DNA of 57,197 bases from CAZAFL01 sp964484465 (GCA_964484465.1 CAZAFL010000023.1:1-57197); one strand, 5' to 3'. Positions 33,403 through 42,720 are shown, counted from the first letter of the stretch. Numbers and translations are program-made. The notes: generated from the sequence alone by a model not told the origin.

Positions 33403-34416
33403 TTGTCGCTAAAACCTGTCATCGCAATCACGATGGGAGACTTCAACGGGATCGGGCCTGAAGTCTCATTAAAATCATCCGTTCATCCTTCAATCCAAAA
33501 AATTTGCACCCCGGTGTTGGTTGGATCTATTCAGGTGTTTGAATGGTATGCACGAAAGTTGCGCATGAACATCGTTTTGCGGGAAACTGAAGCGCCACCC
33601 TCCAGAACATCACCCAGTATTGTCCACATACTTCCAGTCAGAAAATTTGAATCTCCGGTTATCCGACCCGGAACAATAGAACGCACTGCAGGCACATATG
33701 CGGGTGAAACGATAGAGATAGCGGCGCGTTTATGTTCACGACAAATGGTCGATGGAATAGTTACAGGCCCGGCGTCGAAACAATCTATGAACCTTGCAGG
33801 CTATTCCTTCCCCGGACAAACAGAATTGCTCGCAACACTTTCCGGCAGAAAAAACTTCGCGATGATGCTTGTTGCAGGGTCATTAAGGGTAGGTTTGGTC
33901 ACCATTCACCTTCCTCTCAAAAAAGTATCACAGGCGATTTCCAAACATGTTATTGTGAACAAACTATCAATATTTCAGAGTACTCTTCAAGAAGATTTTG
34001 CCATCCGATCCCCAAAGATCGCGGTGATGGGGTTGAACCCACATGCCGGCGAGCACGGGGTACTCGGGGGGGAAGAACTCAAATCAATTATTCCCGCACT
34101 TCTCCAGGCCCGGAAGAAAGGACTGAAGGTTGAAGGTCCGTTCCCCGCCGATGGGTTTTGGGGAACCCATCAATACAAAAAATTCGACGCAATTCTCGCA
34201 ATGTATCATGACCAGGGGCTCATTCCACTGAAGATGACAGGCTTTGACATCGGTGTTAATGTGACGTGCGGGCTTCCTATAATTCGTACGTCTCCCGACC
34301 ATGGTACAGCATTCGATATTGCCGGTAAAGGAGTTGCCAACACGACGAGCATGAAAGAAGCCATTCACCTGGCGGTAAGAATAGTAAAAAACCGAAGAGC
34401 ATTCTCACGCCGATAA
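33403..34416 (+). CDS. pdxA: 4-hydroxythreonine-4-phosphate dehydrogenase
   Basis: NAD-dependent step of the DXP-dependent pyridoxal phosphate pathway. 337 residues. Family landmarks: AITMGDFNGIGPEVSLK, VTGPASKQSMNLAGYSFPGQTELLA, GLNPHAGEHGVLGGEE, ADGFW and AMYHDQGLIPLKM with metal-binding His, and TSPDHGTAFDIAGKG. The start is a TTG placed immediately after the stop of the preceding gene, with no gap. pdxJ is not in the window. Confidence 0.95.
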   Translation: MSLKPVIAITMGDFNGIGPEVSLKSSVHPSIQKICTPVLVGSIQVFEWYARKLRMNIVLRETEAPPSRTSPSIVHILPVRKFESPVIRPGTIERTAGTYAGETIEIAARLCSRQMVDGIVTGPASKQSMNLAGYSFPGQTELLATLSGRKNFAMMLVAGSLRVGLVTIHLPLKKVSQAISKHVIVNKLSIFQSTLQEDFAIRSPKIAVMGLNPHAGEHGVLGGEELKSIIPALLQARKKGLKVEGPFPADGFWGTHQYKKFDAILAMYHDQGLIPLKMTGFDIGVNVTCGLPIIRTSPDHGTAFDIAGKGVANTTSMKEAIHLAVRIVKNRRAFSRR

Positions 34417-34439
34417 TACCTGAAATTTAATTCATTAGG

Positions 34440-35102
34440 ATGATCACACTCTCAAACGTCTCTGTTTCATTCAACTATCAACGCGTGCTCGACAATGTCA
34501 GCCTGCATATCAAACCGGGCGAGTTTGTTTCTCTCGTCGGGGAAAGCGGCGTCGGAAAAACTACGATTTTCCGACTGATTTATTTCGACCTTATCCCTGA
34601 AACCGGGACAGTAGAAATCGGAGGGTACGATTCTTCGTCAATTAGTAAACGCGAGATTCCGAAATTACGCCGGAAACTGGGGATTGTTTTTCAGGATTTC
34701 AAACTACTCGAGGATCGCAACGTCTACGAGAACGTGGCATTTGCGCTTCAGGTAACAGGTACTAAACATTCTGAGATCGGTAACAGGGTATTGCGCGCGC
34801 TTGCCGACGTCGGATTGAGCCACAAACGCAACAATATGCCGAATGAACTTTCCGGGGGAGAGTTACAACGTGTGGTAATCGCGCGGGCAATTGTCAACGA
34901 TCCGGTTGTTCTCCTTGCAGACGAGCCGACAGGCAACCTCGACCCCTCAACGTCAATAGAAATACTCGAATTGCTTCAAACCATCAACAAAGATGGTACG
35001 GCAGTTATGCTAGCATCGCATAATTACGATCTGGTTAAAAAATCGGGTAGCCGGGTAGTACTGCTAAAAGAGGGGAAACTTTCAGATTTCCAATTGTGGT
35101 AA
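34440..35102 (+). CDS. ftsE: Cell-division ABC transporter ATP-binding protein FtsE
   Basis: A 220-residue ABC ATPase of the FtsE/LolD class. Walker A is GESGVGKTT at 34-42, the signature is LSGGE at 137-141, and Walker B with the catalytic Glu is VVLLADEP at 156-163, followed by TGNLDPSTS. FtsE with FtsX regulates peptidoglycan hydrolases at the septum. In this window no ftsX follows: the next gene is convergent. It starts 23 bp after pdxA. A LolD-type role is the main alternative. Confidence 0.85.
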   Translation: MITLSNVSVSFNYQRVLDNVSLHIKPGEFVSLVGESGVGKTTIFRLIYFDLIPETGTVEIGGYDSSSISKREIPKLRRKLGIVFQDFKLLEDRNVYENVAFALQVTGTKHSEIGNRVLRALADVGLSHKRNNMPNELSGGELQRVVIARAIVNDPVVLLADEPTGNLDPSTSIEILELLQTINKDGTAVMLASHNYDLVKKSGSRVVLLKEGKLSDFQLW

Positions 35103-35134
35103 TGGGAGGGAGATTGAGGATAATCTGTCACAAT

Positions 35135-35383
35135 TCATTTTGAAGTTAGAGCTTCAACTCTTTTCATTTCAGGCGCAAATTTCAGGATTGCCCGTTCGAT
35201 TCCTGCACGCAATGTCATCCGTGACAGCGGACAGATCACGCACGTCCCCTGAAACATGAGCTCGACAACTCCGTCTGCGCCTATCCTCACTAATTCGACA
35301 TCTCCGCCATCTCTCTGCAAAAATGGCCGACAGATGCTCAGTGCGTGTTGAATGCGTTCCTGCAATGAGGATGAATCTTCCAT
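35135..35383 (-). CDS. NifU-like Fe-S scaffold (C-terminal domain only)
   Basis: An 82-residue protein equal to the NifU C-terminal (Nfu) domain. The stretch FLQRDGGDVELVRI is typical, and the cluster cysteines C48 and C51 are in CVICPLSRMTLRAGIE, where the usual C-x-x-C is kept. It transfers iron-sulphur clusters to apoproteins. It lies 13 bp after mrp on the same strand, and the pair probably works in cluster assembly. Confidence 0.93.
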   Translation of the reverse strand: MEDSSSLQERIQHALSICRPFLQRDGGDVELVRIGADGVVELMFQGTCVICPLSRMTLRAGIERAILKFAPEMKRVEALTSK

Positions 35384-35396
35384 CGATAAAAAAAGA

Positions 35397-36491
35397 CTAA
35401 ACGTTCAGGTTAATCTCAATTTCAGGTTTTGTCGCTCGGGAAAATTGACGAATGCTAACCTGCGCTGCCATCGTTCTGGAGATCTGGCGAATGATTTTTG
35501 ACTGCTCCGCTTCCGGTTCTGACACAACGATAGGCGTTCCAACATCTCCCCCTACTCTGATAGGAATATAAATTGGAATCGCGCCGAGGAACGGGACTTG
35601 TAATTCCTCCGCTGCTTTTTGTCCGCCTCCCGTGGCAAAAATATCTTCACGGTGGCCGCAACTGCTGCAAATATAGTAACTCATATTTTCGATAATTCCC
35701 AGAACAGGAACATTGACTTTCTCAAACATCTTGTACGCCTTGCGGGCATCCGCAAGAGAAATATCCTGCGGGGTTGTGACCACCACTGATCCTGTCAGCG
35801 GAATAGTTTGTACGAGGGTAAGATGAATATCTCCGGTTCCCGGTGGCAAATCGAATATAAGATAATCGAGCTCCCCCCATTCGACATCAGACATAAACTG
35901 CTTGACAGCCCCGCTTACCATCGGACCGCGCCAGATGACCGCCTGCATCGGATCGACCAAAAAGCCAATCGACATCACTTTAACACGATGCGCTTCGAGT
36001 GGCAGTAATTTCTGATTTCGCAATGCAGGGCGTTCGTTAATCCCCATCATTAAAGGAATGCTAGGACCATAAATATCAGCGTCCAGCAATCCGACATGCG
36101 CTCCATCCAGCGCTAACGAAACGGCGAGGTTCACGGCGACGGTCGATTTCCCTACACCCCCCTTACCACTCGCCACGGCAATTGTGTTTTTCACTTTCGG
36201 CAGCAGGTCCGCCTGATTTTGACCCTGACTTGACCTGACATTAGAAGTCATCTCGACTGAAATCGTTCCTATATTCTCAATGGTGTTATTGATAGCCTGC
36301 ATCGCAGCAGCTTTCAATTCATCTTTCACAGGGCAGGAAGGAGTAGTCAATTCAATGGTAAAACTAACATTTCTGCCGTGGATAGCAAAATTCTTGATGA
36401 AATTCAACGATACAATGTCCCGGTGGAGGTCTGGATCTTTTACTGTTCGCAGCGCTTCAAGAACATTTGCTTCGGTCAGGGGTCTCTTCAT
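35397..36491 (-). CDS. mrp: Mrp/NBP35-type iron-sulphur carrier ATPase
   Basis: A cytosolic P-loop ATPase that holds and delivers Fe-S clusters. From the ATG at 36491 it has 364 residues. The N-terminal MIP18-like (DUF59) domain, residues 1-75, includes VKDPDLHRDIVSLNFIKN. The deviant Walker A is GKGGVGKST (109-117), then DADIYGPSIPLMMG. The metal-binding pair is C275 and C278 in ICSSCGH. Starts further upstream (36497, 36557) would leave no room for a ribosome binding site or add unrelated sequence. Followed by the NifU-like gene; kbl lies 62 bp upstream. Confidence 0.94.
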   Translation of the reverse strand: MKRPLTEANVLEALRTVKDPDLHRDIVSLNFIKNFAIHGRNVSFTIELTTPSCPVKDELKAAAMQAINNTIENIGTISVEMTSNVRSSQGQNQADLLPKVKNTIAVASGKGGVGKSTVAVNLAVSLALDGAHVGLLDADIYGPSIPLMMGINERPALRNQKLLPLEAHRVKVMSIGFLVDPMQAVIWRGPMVSGAVKQFMSDVEWGELDYLIFDLPPGTGDIHLTLVQTIPLTGSVVVTTPQDISLADARKAYKMFEKVNVPVLGIIENMSYYICSSCGHREDIFATGGGQKAAEELQVPFLGAIPIYIPIRVGGDVGTPIVVSEPEAEQSKIIRQISRTMAAQVSIRQFSRATKPEIEINLNV

Positions 36492-36553
36492 GAACATTCC
36501 AGGATAATACTTGATTCTTCGATTATTATAATCTAAAAAAAACCGTAACAATC

Positions 36554-37768
36554 TCAAATGATTTTCATTTTTTTTCCGATACGCTCAAACACATCGAGAG
36601 CCCTGTCAATATCTTTCTTTGTCAAAGATGCAGATAACTGTGCCCGAAGCCTTGCTTCGCCGCGGGGCACAACAGGAAACCATAATCCTTTAATGTATAC
36701 ACCTGCTTTCAGTAAAACTGCGCTCATTTCCTGAGCAACGGCAGCTTCTCCAAGCATAATCGGAACAATCGGATGAACGCCGTCCAGGATGGTAAACCCA
36801 AGGCTTGCAATTTCTTTTCTGAAATATGCTGTATGTTCATGCAGTCGCCGTACAATTGATTTGTCCTTCATCAACAGGTCGAACGCCGCCATTGCTCCAT
36901 AGATAATTGACGGTGGAAGTGAATTGGAAAATGTATATGGGCGAGACTTTTGCCTGAGATAGGAAACTATTTCTTTGCGTGCACTGATATACCCTCCTGC
37001 GGCACCACCGATGGCTTTACCGAGTGTTCCGGTAAGGACATCAATTTTTCCGAATGTCCCGGTTGCCTCCGGCGTACCACGGCCTGTTGTACCACATACA
37101 CCTACGGCATGTGAGTCATCAACGAATACAATTGCATTGTACTTGTTTGCGAGCTCAACAATGGCAGAAAGAGGGGCAAGGTCTCCCTCCATACTGAAAA
37201 CCCCGTCGGTCACAATCATTCGAAAACGATAGTCCTTCTCCTTATCTTCCTGCAGCAGCCGTTCAAGGTCAGATACATCAGCATGGTTATAAATTTTTTT
37301 ATCGACAAGCTCCGAACGGCAGAGGCGCTGCCCGTCGATAATACTTGCATGGTTTAACCGGTCGCTGTACAAGACATCTTTGTACGTTTCACAACCTAAT
37401 TTTTCATTCACCAGTGAAGCAAAGAAGCCTTCGTTCGCAGAAAAGCAGGATGAAAACAGAATGGTATCTTCCGTACCGACGAATCTAGAAATTTTTTTTT
37501 CAAGCTTGAGGTGGATGTCCTGTGTTCCGCAGAGAAACCGTACTGAAGCAACGCCGTATCCGTATTCCCGGATGCCCTCCAAGGCAGCCTTCTTAATGAC
37601 GGGATGGTTGGACAGCCCCAGATAATTGTTCGACGCGAGCATCACTACATCTTTACCGCGCACTTTAACGACACCGCCCTGCGGACTTTCCAGAGCAGTT
37701 TCGTATTTCAATGTATTTGATTCCTCGAGGCGTCGAAGTTCGTTAGTGATAAGTTGTAATGTATTCAT
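36554..37768 (-). CDS. kbl: Glycine C-acetyltransferase (2-amino-3-ketobutyrate CoA ligase)
   Basis: A PLP enzyme cleaving 2-amino-3-oxobutyrate with CoA to glycine and acetyl-CoA. 404 residues of the alpha-oxoamine synthase family. Landmarks: NNYLGLSNHP, VDDSHAVGVCGTTGRGT, and the PLP-lysine K251 in TGTLGKAIGGAAGGY. The family includes 7-keto-8-aminopelargonate synthase, but the tdh gene directly upstream (53-bp gap) points to threonine catabolism. Confidence 0.93.
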   Translation of the reverse strand: MNTLQLITNELRRLEESNTLKYETALESPQGGVVKVRGKDVVMLASNNYLGLSNHPVIKKAALEGIREYGYGVASVRFLCGTQDIHLKLEKKISRFVGTEDTILFSSCFSANEGFFASLVNEKLGCETYKDVLYSDRLNHASIIDGQRLCRSELVDKKIYNHADVSDLERLLQEDKEKDYRFRMIVTDGVFSMEGDLAPLSAIVELANKYNAIVFVDDSHAVGVCGTTGRGTPEATGTFGKIDVLTGTLGKAIGGAAGGYISARKEIVSYLRQKSRPYTFSNSLPPSIIYGAMAAFDLLMKDKSIVRRLHEHTAYFRKEIASLGFTILDGVHPIVPIMLGEAAVAQEMSAVLLKAGVYIKGLWFPVVPRGEARLRAQLSASLTKKDIDRALDVFERIGKKMKII

Positions 37769-37821
37769 CGACAGTTACCTTCCAACATCAATCGTTCCCT
37801 CAAATAATAAATTGTGTTAAC

Positions 37822-39060
37822 TTATGGCCGCAGGAGAACTTTCAGTGCATCACCATCTGCAATTGCACGAAATCCTTCTTCAAACTGAGCAAGAGGGAAC
37901 TCATGCGTTACAAAACCTGCCTGGAGGAAACGTTGTGCCAGCCCTTTCTTCAGCAACGCCGTCATCATGTCCCATGTCGACCAGACTCTTCTTCCAATAA
38001 CTCCGTGGAGGGTAACACCCGGGAAAATAATATTTCGTGCGAAATCAATCGGCATTGTCCCGCTCGTTAATCCCAAGAGAGAAATTTCTCCTCCCTTACG
38101 CAGAACTTTAAATGCATCTTCATAAGCATGGTAACTGCCCGACATTTCAAGGACGGCGTCTACGCCCGCGCCATGGTTTTGTTTTCCTGCAACTTTGTAA
38201 AATTCTTTCTGTTCATCCGGAAGAGAAACATCAAAGCAGTAATCAGCACCCAATGATCTTGCTATTTTGAACCGTTTCTTTACAAGCTTTTCATGTGTAT
38301 TCACTCCATGGGATGCATCGGTCACCAAAATTCTCTTTGCCCCCGCACCTTTAGCGATTGCCACCGCCATGAGCCCGATGACGCCGATACCCAGCACACT
38401 GACCACTTTACCTTCGATACTTGATAGGGATTGCACGGTATGTGTTGCATTCCCGATTGCATCCATGAATGCAACAATTTCTTCAGGAATTTCCCCATTC
38501 CTGAAGATCAATATATTTTCTGCAGGCAAAACCACGTATTCTGCAAATGCGCCATCGTCATGAAGTCCCCTGATAATTGTATTAGTACATACGTGATACT
38601 CCCCGAGCTTACACTGAGCGCAAACTCCGCACGTAATGTGCATCTCCGCAGTAGAAATAAATTGTTCTCCCAAAAAATCAAGAAGGGATTTATCTTTGGC
38701 GATTTGTGCTGCTGTTCGGTGTTTCGTGAATTTTTCGACAACAGGGTATTCGTGGGCTTTTTTGATGAGTAGCCCCGCGAGATGAGCTTTCGCTTTGGAA
38801 CCGGCGTCAGTAATTCTCCCGCAGAATTCATGTCCGATAGTAACATTCTCCTTTTTCAGCGAGGACATGTTATGTTTTAATGAATCTTTCGAATTGAAAA
38901 TTCCCACGTCGGTTCCACAGATTCCAGCTGCGACAACTTTGAGCTGTACATCGTTTGATTTTTCAACAAGCGGAATCTCTTTTTCCACTAATTCAAGACC
39001 ATGACGCCATGCCTTATACAGTTCCGGTCGTTGTTTGACAACTGCTTGCATATTCATCAC
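37822..39060 (-). CDS. tdh: Threonine 3-dehydrogenase-like zinc dehydrogenase with an insertion
   Basis: It oxidises threonine to 2-amino-3-oxobutyrate, the substrate of Kbl. 412 residues, about 70 more than typical Tdh. The catalytic zinc residues are C48 and H77-E78 (ICGTD, IGHEFCG). The structural zinc cysteines are C144, C147, C150 and C158 (HITCGVCAQCKLGEYHVC). The NAD fold has LGIGVIGLMAVAIA. Extra sequence of about 40 residues (near 90-130, rich in Lys and His) sits between the two zinc sites, and a shorter Lys-rich insert follows the NAD loop. The start could also be at 39051. Confidence 0.85.
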   Translation of the reverse strand: MMNMQAVVKQRPELYKAWRHGLELVEKEIPLVEKSNDVQLKVVAAGICGTDVGIFNSKDSLKHNMSSLKKENVTIGHEFCGRITDAGSKAKAHLAGLLIKKAHEYPVVEKFTKHRTAAQIAKDKSLLDFLGEQFISTAEMHITCGVCAQCKLGEYHVCTNTIIRGLHDDGAFAEYVVLPAENILIFRNGEIPEEIVAFMDAIGNATHTVQSLSSIEGKVVSVLGIGVIGLMAVAIAKGAGAKRILVTDASHGVNTHEKLVKKRFKIARSLGADYCFDVSLPDEQKEFYKVAGKQNHGAGVDAVLEMSGSYHAYEDAFKVLRKGGEISLLGLTSGTMPIDFARNIIFPGVTLHGVIGRRVWSTWDMMTALLKKGLAQRFLQAGFVTHEFPLAQFEEGFRAIADGDALKVLLRP

Positions 39061-39070
39061 AATATTGGCC

Positions 39071-40423
39071 TCAATTTTTCATTAGACGAGCGGCGAACGA
39101 CCCGTCAAGGTGGTGGCGGTGAGGGAAGGTCTCAATAAATCCTTCCGGCGAGACAAGCGATTTATTCACGACAGTTGTCGCATTCACAATATGAAACTCA
39201 GGGTGGTTCGCCAAAAACGCCGTAATGATGGAGATATTTTCCTCCGGTTCTGTTGTGCAGGTGCTGTACACAATCACCCCTCCCTGCTTCACAAGTTTCG
39301 ACGCATTGTTTAAGAGGTTCATTTGTTGTGCAGCTAACTTGGGAATGTCTTCAGGCTCCCGTTTCCACTTGATATCTGGCTTTTTCCGCAACACGCCGAG
39401 TCCCGAACAGGGAACGTCGACAAGCACTTTATCGGCAGGTTGAAGAACAAGCTCTGATGAATCAGCGGCAACCAGCCGAACATTGGTAATCCCCAATCGT
39501 TCAGAACTGAGCCGGATGAGGTTGAGTTTACTTTCATACTTATCGACAGCAAAGATCTCTCCTTCATTCTTCATTAATTCGCCAATGAAGGTTGTTTTGC
39601 CCCCGGGAGCAGCGCACATATCGATGACCCGTTCCCCGGGCAACGGAGCAAGCAACATCACCGGCAACGCTGCACTTTCATCCTGTATCGAAAAGTACCC
39701 TTTCTGAAAAATCTCCAACTGCGAGATACCTGAAAGACTTCGTACCTTGATAAAATAATCGATAAAGCTCGACCCCTGATACTGGATGTTCTTTTGATCG
39801 AGCATCGAAAGAAATTCTGGTGCGGCAATTCTAAGCTTGTTAATACGAAGCGTCAACGACGGTATTTCGTTGTTCACGGTCAAGAGCTTTTCCGTCTCCT
39901 CTTTACCGAACCGGTTGACCCATCGTTTCACCATCCACTGCGGATGAGAATAGTATGTCGCTAAATACTGAACCGGGTCTTCAGCGCCATTGGGGTAATG
40001 AATGCCGTCGAGGCTCCGGATAATATTGCGCAGAACAGCGTTCACGAGGTTGGCAGACTTCTCCCCCCGGAGCCTCTTCACAAATTCCACCGCTTCGTTC
40101 ACTGCGGCATAATGCGGGACATGATTCAGAAAAAAAATCTGGTAGAGTGCTACGCGAAGGCTGTTTTTGATGTTGATTTCCGATTTGGAAAAATTTCCGT
40201 GGGTAAAACCGTTGAGGACCCAATCGAGACGCCCCTGCCAGCGCATGACTCCGTGGACAATCTCCGCCATCAGACTTTTATCAATATCTGCAATCTCCTT
40301 TGAACGCAGCTCCGCGTCGAGCGCTTTGTCCAGGTAGGCATCCGTTCGCTCCACACGATTGAGGATCTTAATTGCGGTTCCTCTTGGCCCGCTGTAGACG
40401 GGCTGTAATTCAACTGTTTCCAT
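39071..40423 (-). CDS. rsmB: 16S rRNA (cytosine-967-C5)-methyltransferase
   Basis: 450 residues from the ATG at 40423. The N-terminal NusB-like RNA-binding domain (about 1-140) has LNRVERTDAYLDKALD and LRVALYQIFFLNHVPHYAAV. The methyltransferase domain has MCAAPGGKTTFIGELM for SAM binding. Its two catalytic cysteines are in DVPCSGLGVLRKKPD and VYSTCTTEPEEN. An upstream in-frame start would place 30 unrelated residues inside the preceding gene. It overlaps that gene by 14 bp. Confidence 0.94.
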   Translation of the reverse strand: METVELQPVYSGPRGTAIKILNRVERTDAYLDKALDAELRSKEIADIDKSLMAEIVHGVMRWQGRLDWVLNGFTHGNFSKSEINIKNSLRVALYQIFFLNHVPHYAAVNEAVEFVKRLRGEKSANLVNAVLRNIIRSLDGIHYPNGAEDPVQYLATYYSHPQWMVKRWVNRFGKEETEKLLTVNNEIPSLTLRINKLRIAAPEFLSMLDQKNIQYQGSSFIDYFIKVRSLSGISQLEIFQKGYFSIQDESAALPVMLLAPLPGERVIDMCAAPGGKTTFIGELMKNEGEIFAVDKYESKLNLIRLSSERLGITNVRLVAADSSELVLQPADKVLVDVPCSGLGVLRKKPDIKWKREPEDIPKLAAQQMNLLNNASKLVKQGGVIVYSTCTTEPEENISIITAFLANHPEFHIVNATTVVNKSLVSPEGFIETFPHRHHLDGSFAARLMKN

Positions 40424-41687
40424 TCGTCGCCGAGATCTTATGTCGTTGTCTGTCCGCTTCAGTAACGGCGAACACATTCCGTAACAACTTCTCATATGCG
40501 GGGCTGAGAACAACGGACCTTCGTTCCATCACCCTGCGTGCCGTCTCCAGGCTTTTTTCCAGTATAAACGTGATAAATTGCTCTCCTCCGCTCCCCCATG
40601 CAAATGAAGGCAGGAATTTTGGAGGCAATCCTGCGCCAAAGATATTGCATGAAACGCCCACGACGCTCCCCGTGTCGAACATGACATTGATGCCCGTCTT
40701 CGAGTGGTCTCCCATCAACAAGCCCATAAACTGCAATCGTGTGTCGATCAGCGATTTGCCGTTGGATACTTTTATAGTTCCATATGTATTCTTGAGGTCG
40801 CTCGTGTTTGTGTCCGCGCCAATATTCACCCAACTGCTGATGTAGGAATGTCCTAAAAATCCGTCATGCTGTTTGTTAGAGTACGATTGTATAATCGAAG
40901 CATCGACTTCACCGCCGACCTTACAATGCTCGCCCACAGAAGTGCCGTGATAAATTCTTGCGCCAGCCTTGATAATAGTGTGGTCACCAATGTATGCGGG
41001 GCCTTCAATGAACGCGTTCGGCATGATCGTGACGTTCTTTCCTATGACGATAGAACCCTTTGCTGCATCCAGCACTGCACCCGGTTTGATGACGGTTCCG
41101 TTGCCGACGATAATATTCTTTCGATTGACGAGATGAGAACCAGGCAGGCTCTTTACAGTTCCTCGACGTTTTTTTATCAGCTTGGTTCGCACATCTTTTT
41201 CTATTTCTTCGGCTGTACGCTGAATGAAATCCCATGGATGCATTAACAAATCAGAGGAACATTCTTCATGAGGAAAATGGTCAACAAGACCGGGTTCAAA
41301 AGGTCCTGCCGCCAGCTCTCCGGTAACTTTGTGCAGGTCTGACCGGTCGACGTACACTGCAGCCACATCTTTCCCCCTCACGAAAACTGTCGACCTGGAA
41401 GTCCGTTTTCTAAAAAAATTCGTTAACCTGTTATCGGTAAGAATACGGCCATTGATGAACCAAGCATGATCGTCCGGAAATTCGTTTACCAATATGCCGG
41501 GGTTTTGTTCCCGCACACAGTCTGCAAGATCTCCACGCACATGAAGAACAACCCTGGTTCCGGGAAAAAGAGATTCAAGTTTTGCCCGCAGACTGAGGAC
41601 CCCGCAGCGCAGCTCATATACCGGCCGGAAATACACCAGCGGAAGAAGGTGAGAATACTTGCTGTCTTCAAAAATACAAACGTACAT
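40410..41687 (-). CDS. GlmU-like sugar nucleotidyltransferase / acetyltransferase (alternative bacterial form)
   Basis: A 425-residue two-part protein. The N-terminal half opens YVCIFEDSKYSHLLPLVYFRPVYELRCG, the hallmark of the alternative GlmU-like family of Bacteroidota. The C-terminal half is a left-handed beta-helix with repeated hexapeptides (IVIGKNVTIMPNAFIEGPAYIGDHTIIKAGARI). It is probably involved in UDP-N-acetylglucosamine or another nucleotide-sugar synthesis for the envelope; the exact sugar is not readable. It overlaps rsmB and follows the rpmE terminator. Confidence 0.85.
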   Translation of the reverse strand: MYVCIFEDSKYSHLLPLVYFRPVYELRCGVLSLRAKLESLFPGTRVVLHVRGDLADCVREQNPGILVNEFPDDHAWFINGRILTDNRLTNFFRKRTSRSTVFVRGKDVAAVYVDRSDLHKVTGELAAGPFEPGLVDHFPHEECSSDLLMHPWDFIQRTAEEIEKDVRTKLIKKRRGTVKSLPGSHLVNRKNIIVGNGTVIKPGAVLDAAKGSIVIGKNVTIMPNAFIEGPAYIGDHTIIKAGARIYHGTSVGEHCKVGGEVDASIIQSYSNKQHDGFLGHSYISSWVNIGADTNTSDLKNTYGTIKVSNGKSLIDTRLQFMGLLMGDHSKTGINVMFDTGSVVGVSCNIFGAGLPPKFLPSFAWGSGGEQFITFILEKSLETARRVMERRSVVLSPAYEKLLRNVFAVTEADRQRHKISATNGNS

Positions 41688-41707
41688 GCGATATTACCGA
41701 TGAGAGT

Positions 41708-41742
41708 AAAAAACGGAATCCCGTCAACTCAGGATTCCGTTT
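41708..41742 (-). terminator. Rho-independent terminator after rpmE
   Basis: An 11-bp stem: AAACGGAATCC at 41711-41721 and GGATTCCGTTT at 41732-41742 with a 10-nt loop. On the minus strand it ends in a run of six T residues. It lies between rpmE and the GlmU-like gene. Confidence 0.9.
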
Positions 41743-41770
41743 CTACATGTCCAGAACAAATACTTTTTTG

Positions 41771-41995
41771 TTATGCGGTAACCGCTTCTTTCGCGGATTT
41801 CTTCGCGTACTTCTTGTTGAAGCGTTCAACTCGTCCGGCAGAGTCGACGAGTTTTTGCTTGCCCGTAAAAAAAGGATGGCATTTTGAACAAATTTCGACC
41901 TTCAGGTTACCGACTGTCGACCGTGTTTCAAACGTATTGCCACAGACACACGTTACAATTGATCGTTTATATTGAGGATGGATGCCGTTTTTCAT
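41771..41995 (-). CDS. rpmE: 50S ribosomal protein L31, zinc-binding form
   Basis: 74 residues. MKNGIHPQYK starts the family's N-terminus. The four zinc cysteines are C16, C18, C36 and C39 (VTCVCGNTF, EICSKCHPFFTGKQK). GRVERFNKKYAKK completes the core. This is the zinc-containing L31 type. It has its own promoter, starting in the end of the SPOR gene, and a strong terminator. Confidence 0.97.
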   Translation of the reverse strand: MKNGIHPQYKRSIVTCVCGNTFETRSTVGNLKVEICSKCHPFFTGKQKLVDSAGRVERFNKKYAKKSAKEAVTA

Positions 41996-42030
41996 AAAAA
42001 ATCTCCAATTCTATCAAGATTAACAGAATA

Positions 42031-42059
42031 AATATACGAAGACTTTTGCTATTTTACAA
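42031..42059 (-). promoter_or_regulatory. Candidate promoter of rpmE
   Basis: On the minus strand, TTGTAA (42059-42054), a 17-bp spacer and TATATT (42036-42031). The -35 box overlaps the last codons of the SPOR gene (which ends at 42049). Confidence 0.6.
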
Positions 42060-42720
42060 CATCGACCCAGTATCCATTTTCGAATGCGGTTTTGTATTTT
42101 TCCGCCGTTTCACGGGCTTCATTTTTTGTCGTATAACGACCTAAACAAACTCGATAGAGCATACTCGCTTTACCAGAAAACTCTCTGACAAATGCCTCGT
42201 ATCCTGCTTCGTTCCACCGTTGCGCTTCCTGCTCTGCAATTGATTTTGATTTATAGGTGCCGATGTAAATTGTAAACTGAGCGGTGTGCAACTGCCTGGG
42301 TGCTGATTTTTTTTCGATTCCCGTGGTGGTCTGAGCTTGAAGTTTTTTAACAGAAGTATTGTTGATATGCGACGTCTTATGATCAGACTGTTGGAGAGAT
42401 TGCTTCTTGTAAGCTCCTTGCTCAACTGCGCCATTTTGTGCACGTTCAACCGGAGTGGCAACAGCAGAAGACTCTTCAAAAGCAGCCTTCATTGTATCTA
42501 CCGGGCGAAGAAGGTATTGCTCCGAAGCATTCCTTTTATTACCCAGATGTTCTGTTTTATAAAGAATACCGGCTACTATAATCACCACCACAACAGCAAC
42601 AGTGAGACCGATCATCTTTGACCGGCGTGACATGCTTTCTTTTGGCTCGTGAAGAATCGGCCCGGATGATGAGCCGCTCTTATTGTGTTGGTCACGATTT
42701 TCACGTAAACTCAACGGCAT
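42049..42720 (-). CDS. SPOR-domain membrane protein
   Basis: A 223-residue bitopic protein. A cytoplasmic basic segment of about 35 residues (SRRSKMIG) precedes a membrane helix (LTVAVVVVIIVAGILY). A low-complexity Gln/Thr/Ser linker follows. The last 75 residues are a SPOR domain (FTIYIGTYKSKSIAEQEAQ, then YRVCLGRYTTKNEARETAEK). SPOR domains bind denuded peptidoglycan at the septum, so a cell-division role is likely. It lies between a giant T9SS gene and rpmE. Confidence 0.88.
   Translation of the reverse strand: MPLSLRENRDQHNKSGSSSGPILHEPKESMSRRSKMIGLTVAVVVVIIVAGILYKTEHLGNKRNASEQYLLRPVDTMKAAFEESSAVATPVERAQNGAVEQGAYKKQSLQQSDHKTSHINNTSVKKLQAQTTTGIEKKSAPRQLHTAQFTIYIGTYKSKSIAEQEAQRWNEAGYEAFVREFSGKASMLYRVCLGRYTTKNEARETAEKYKTAFENGYWVDVVK

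Noticed and set aside
36491..36557. Longer Mrp starting at 36557.
   Set aside because: The 22 extra residues have no Mrp likeness, and MKRPLTEANVLEALRTV fits the known domain start.
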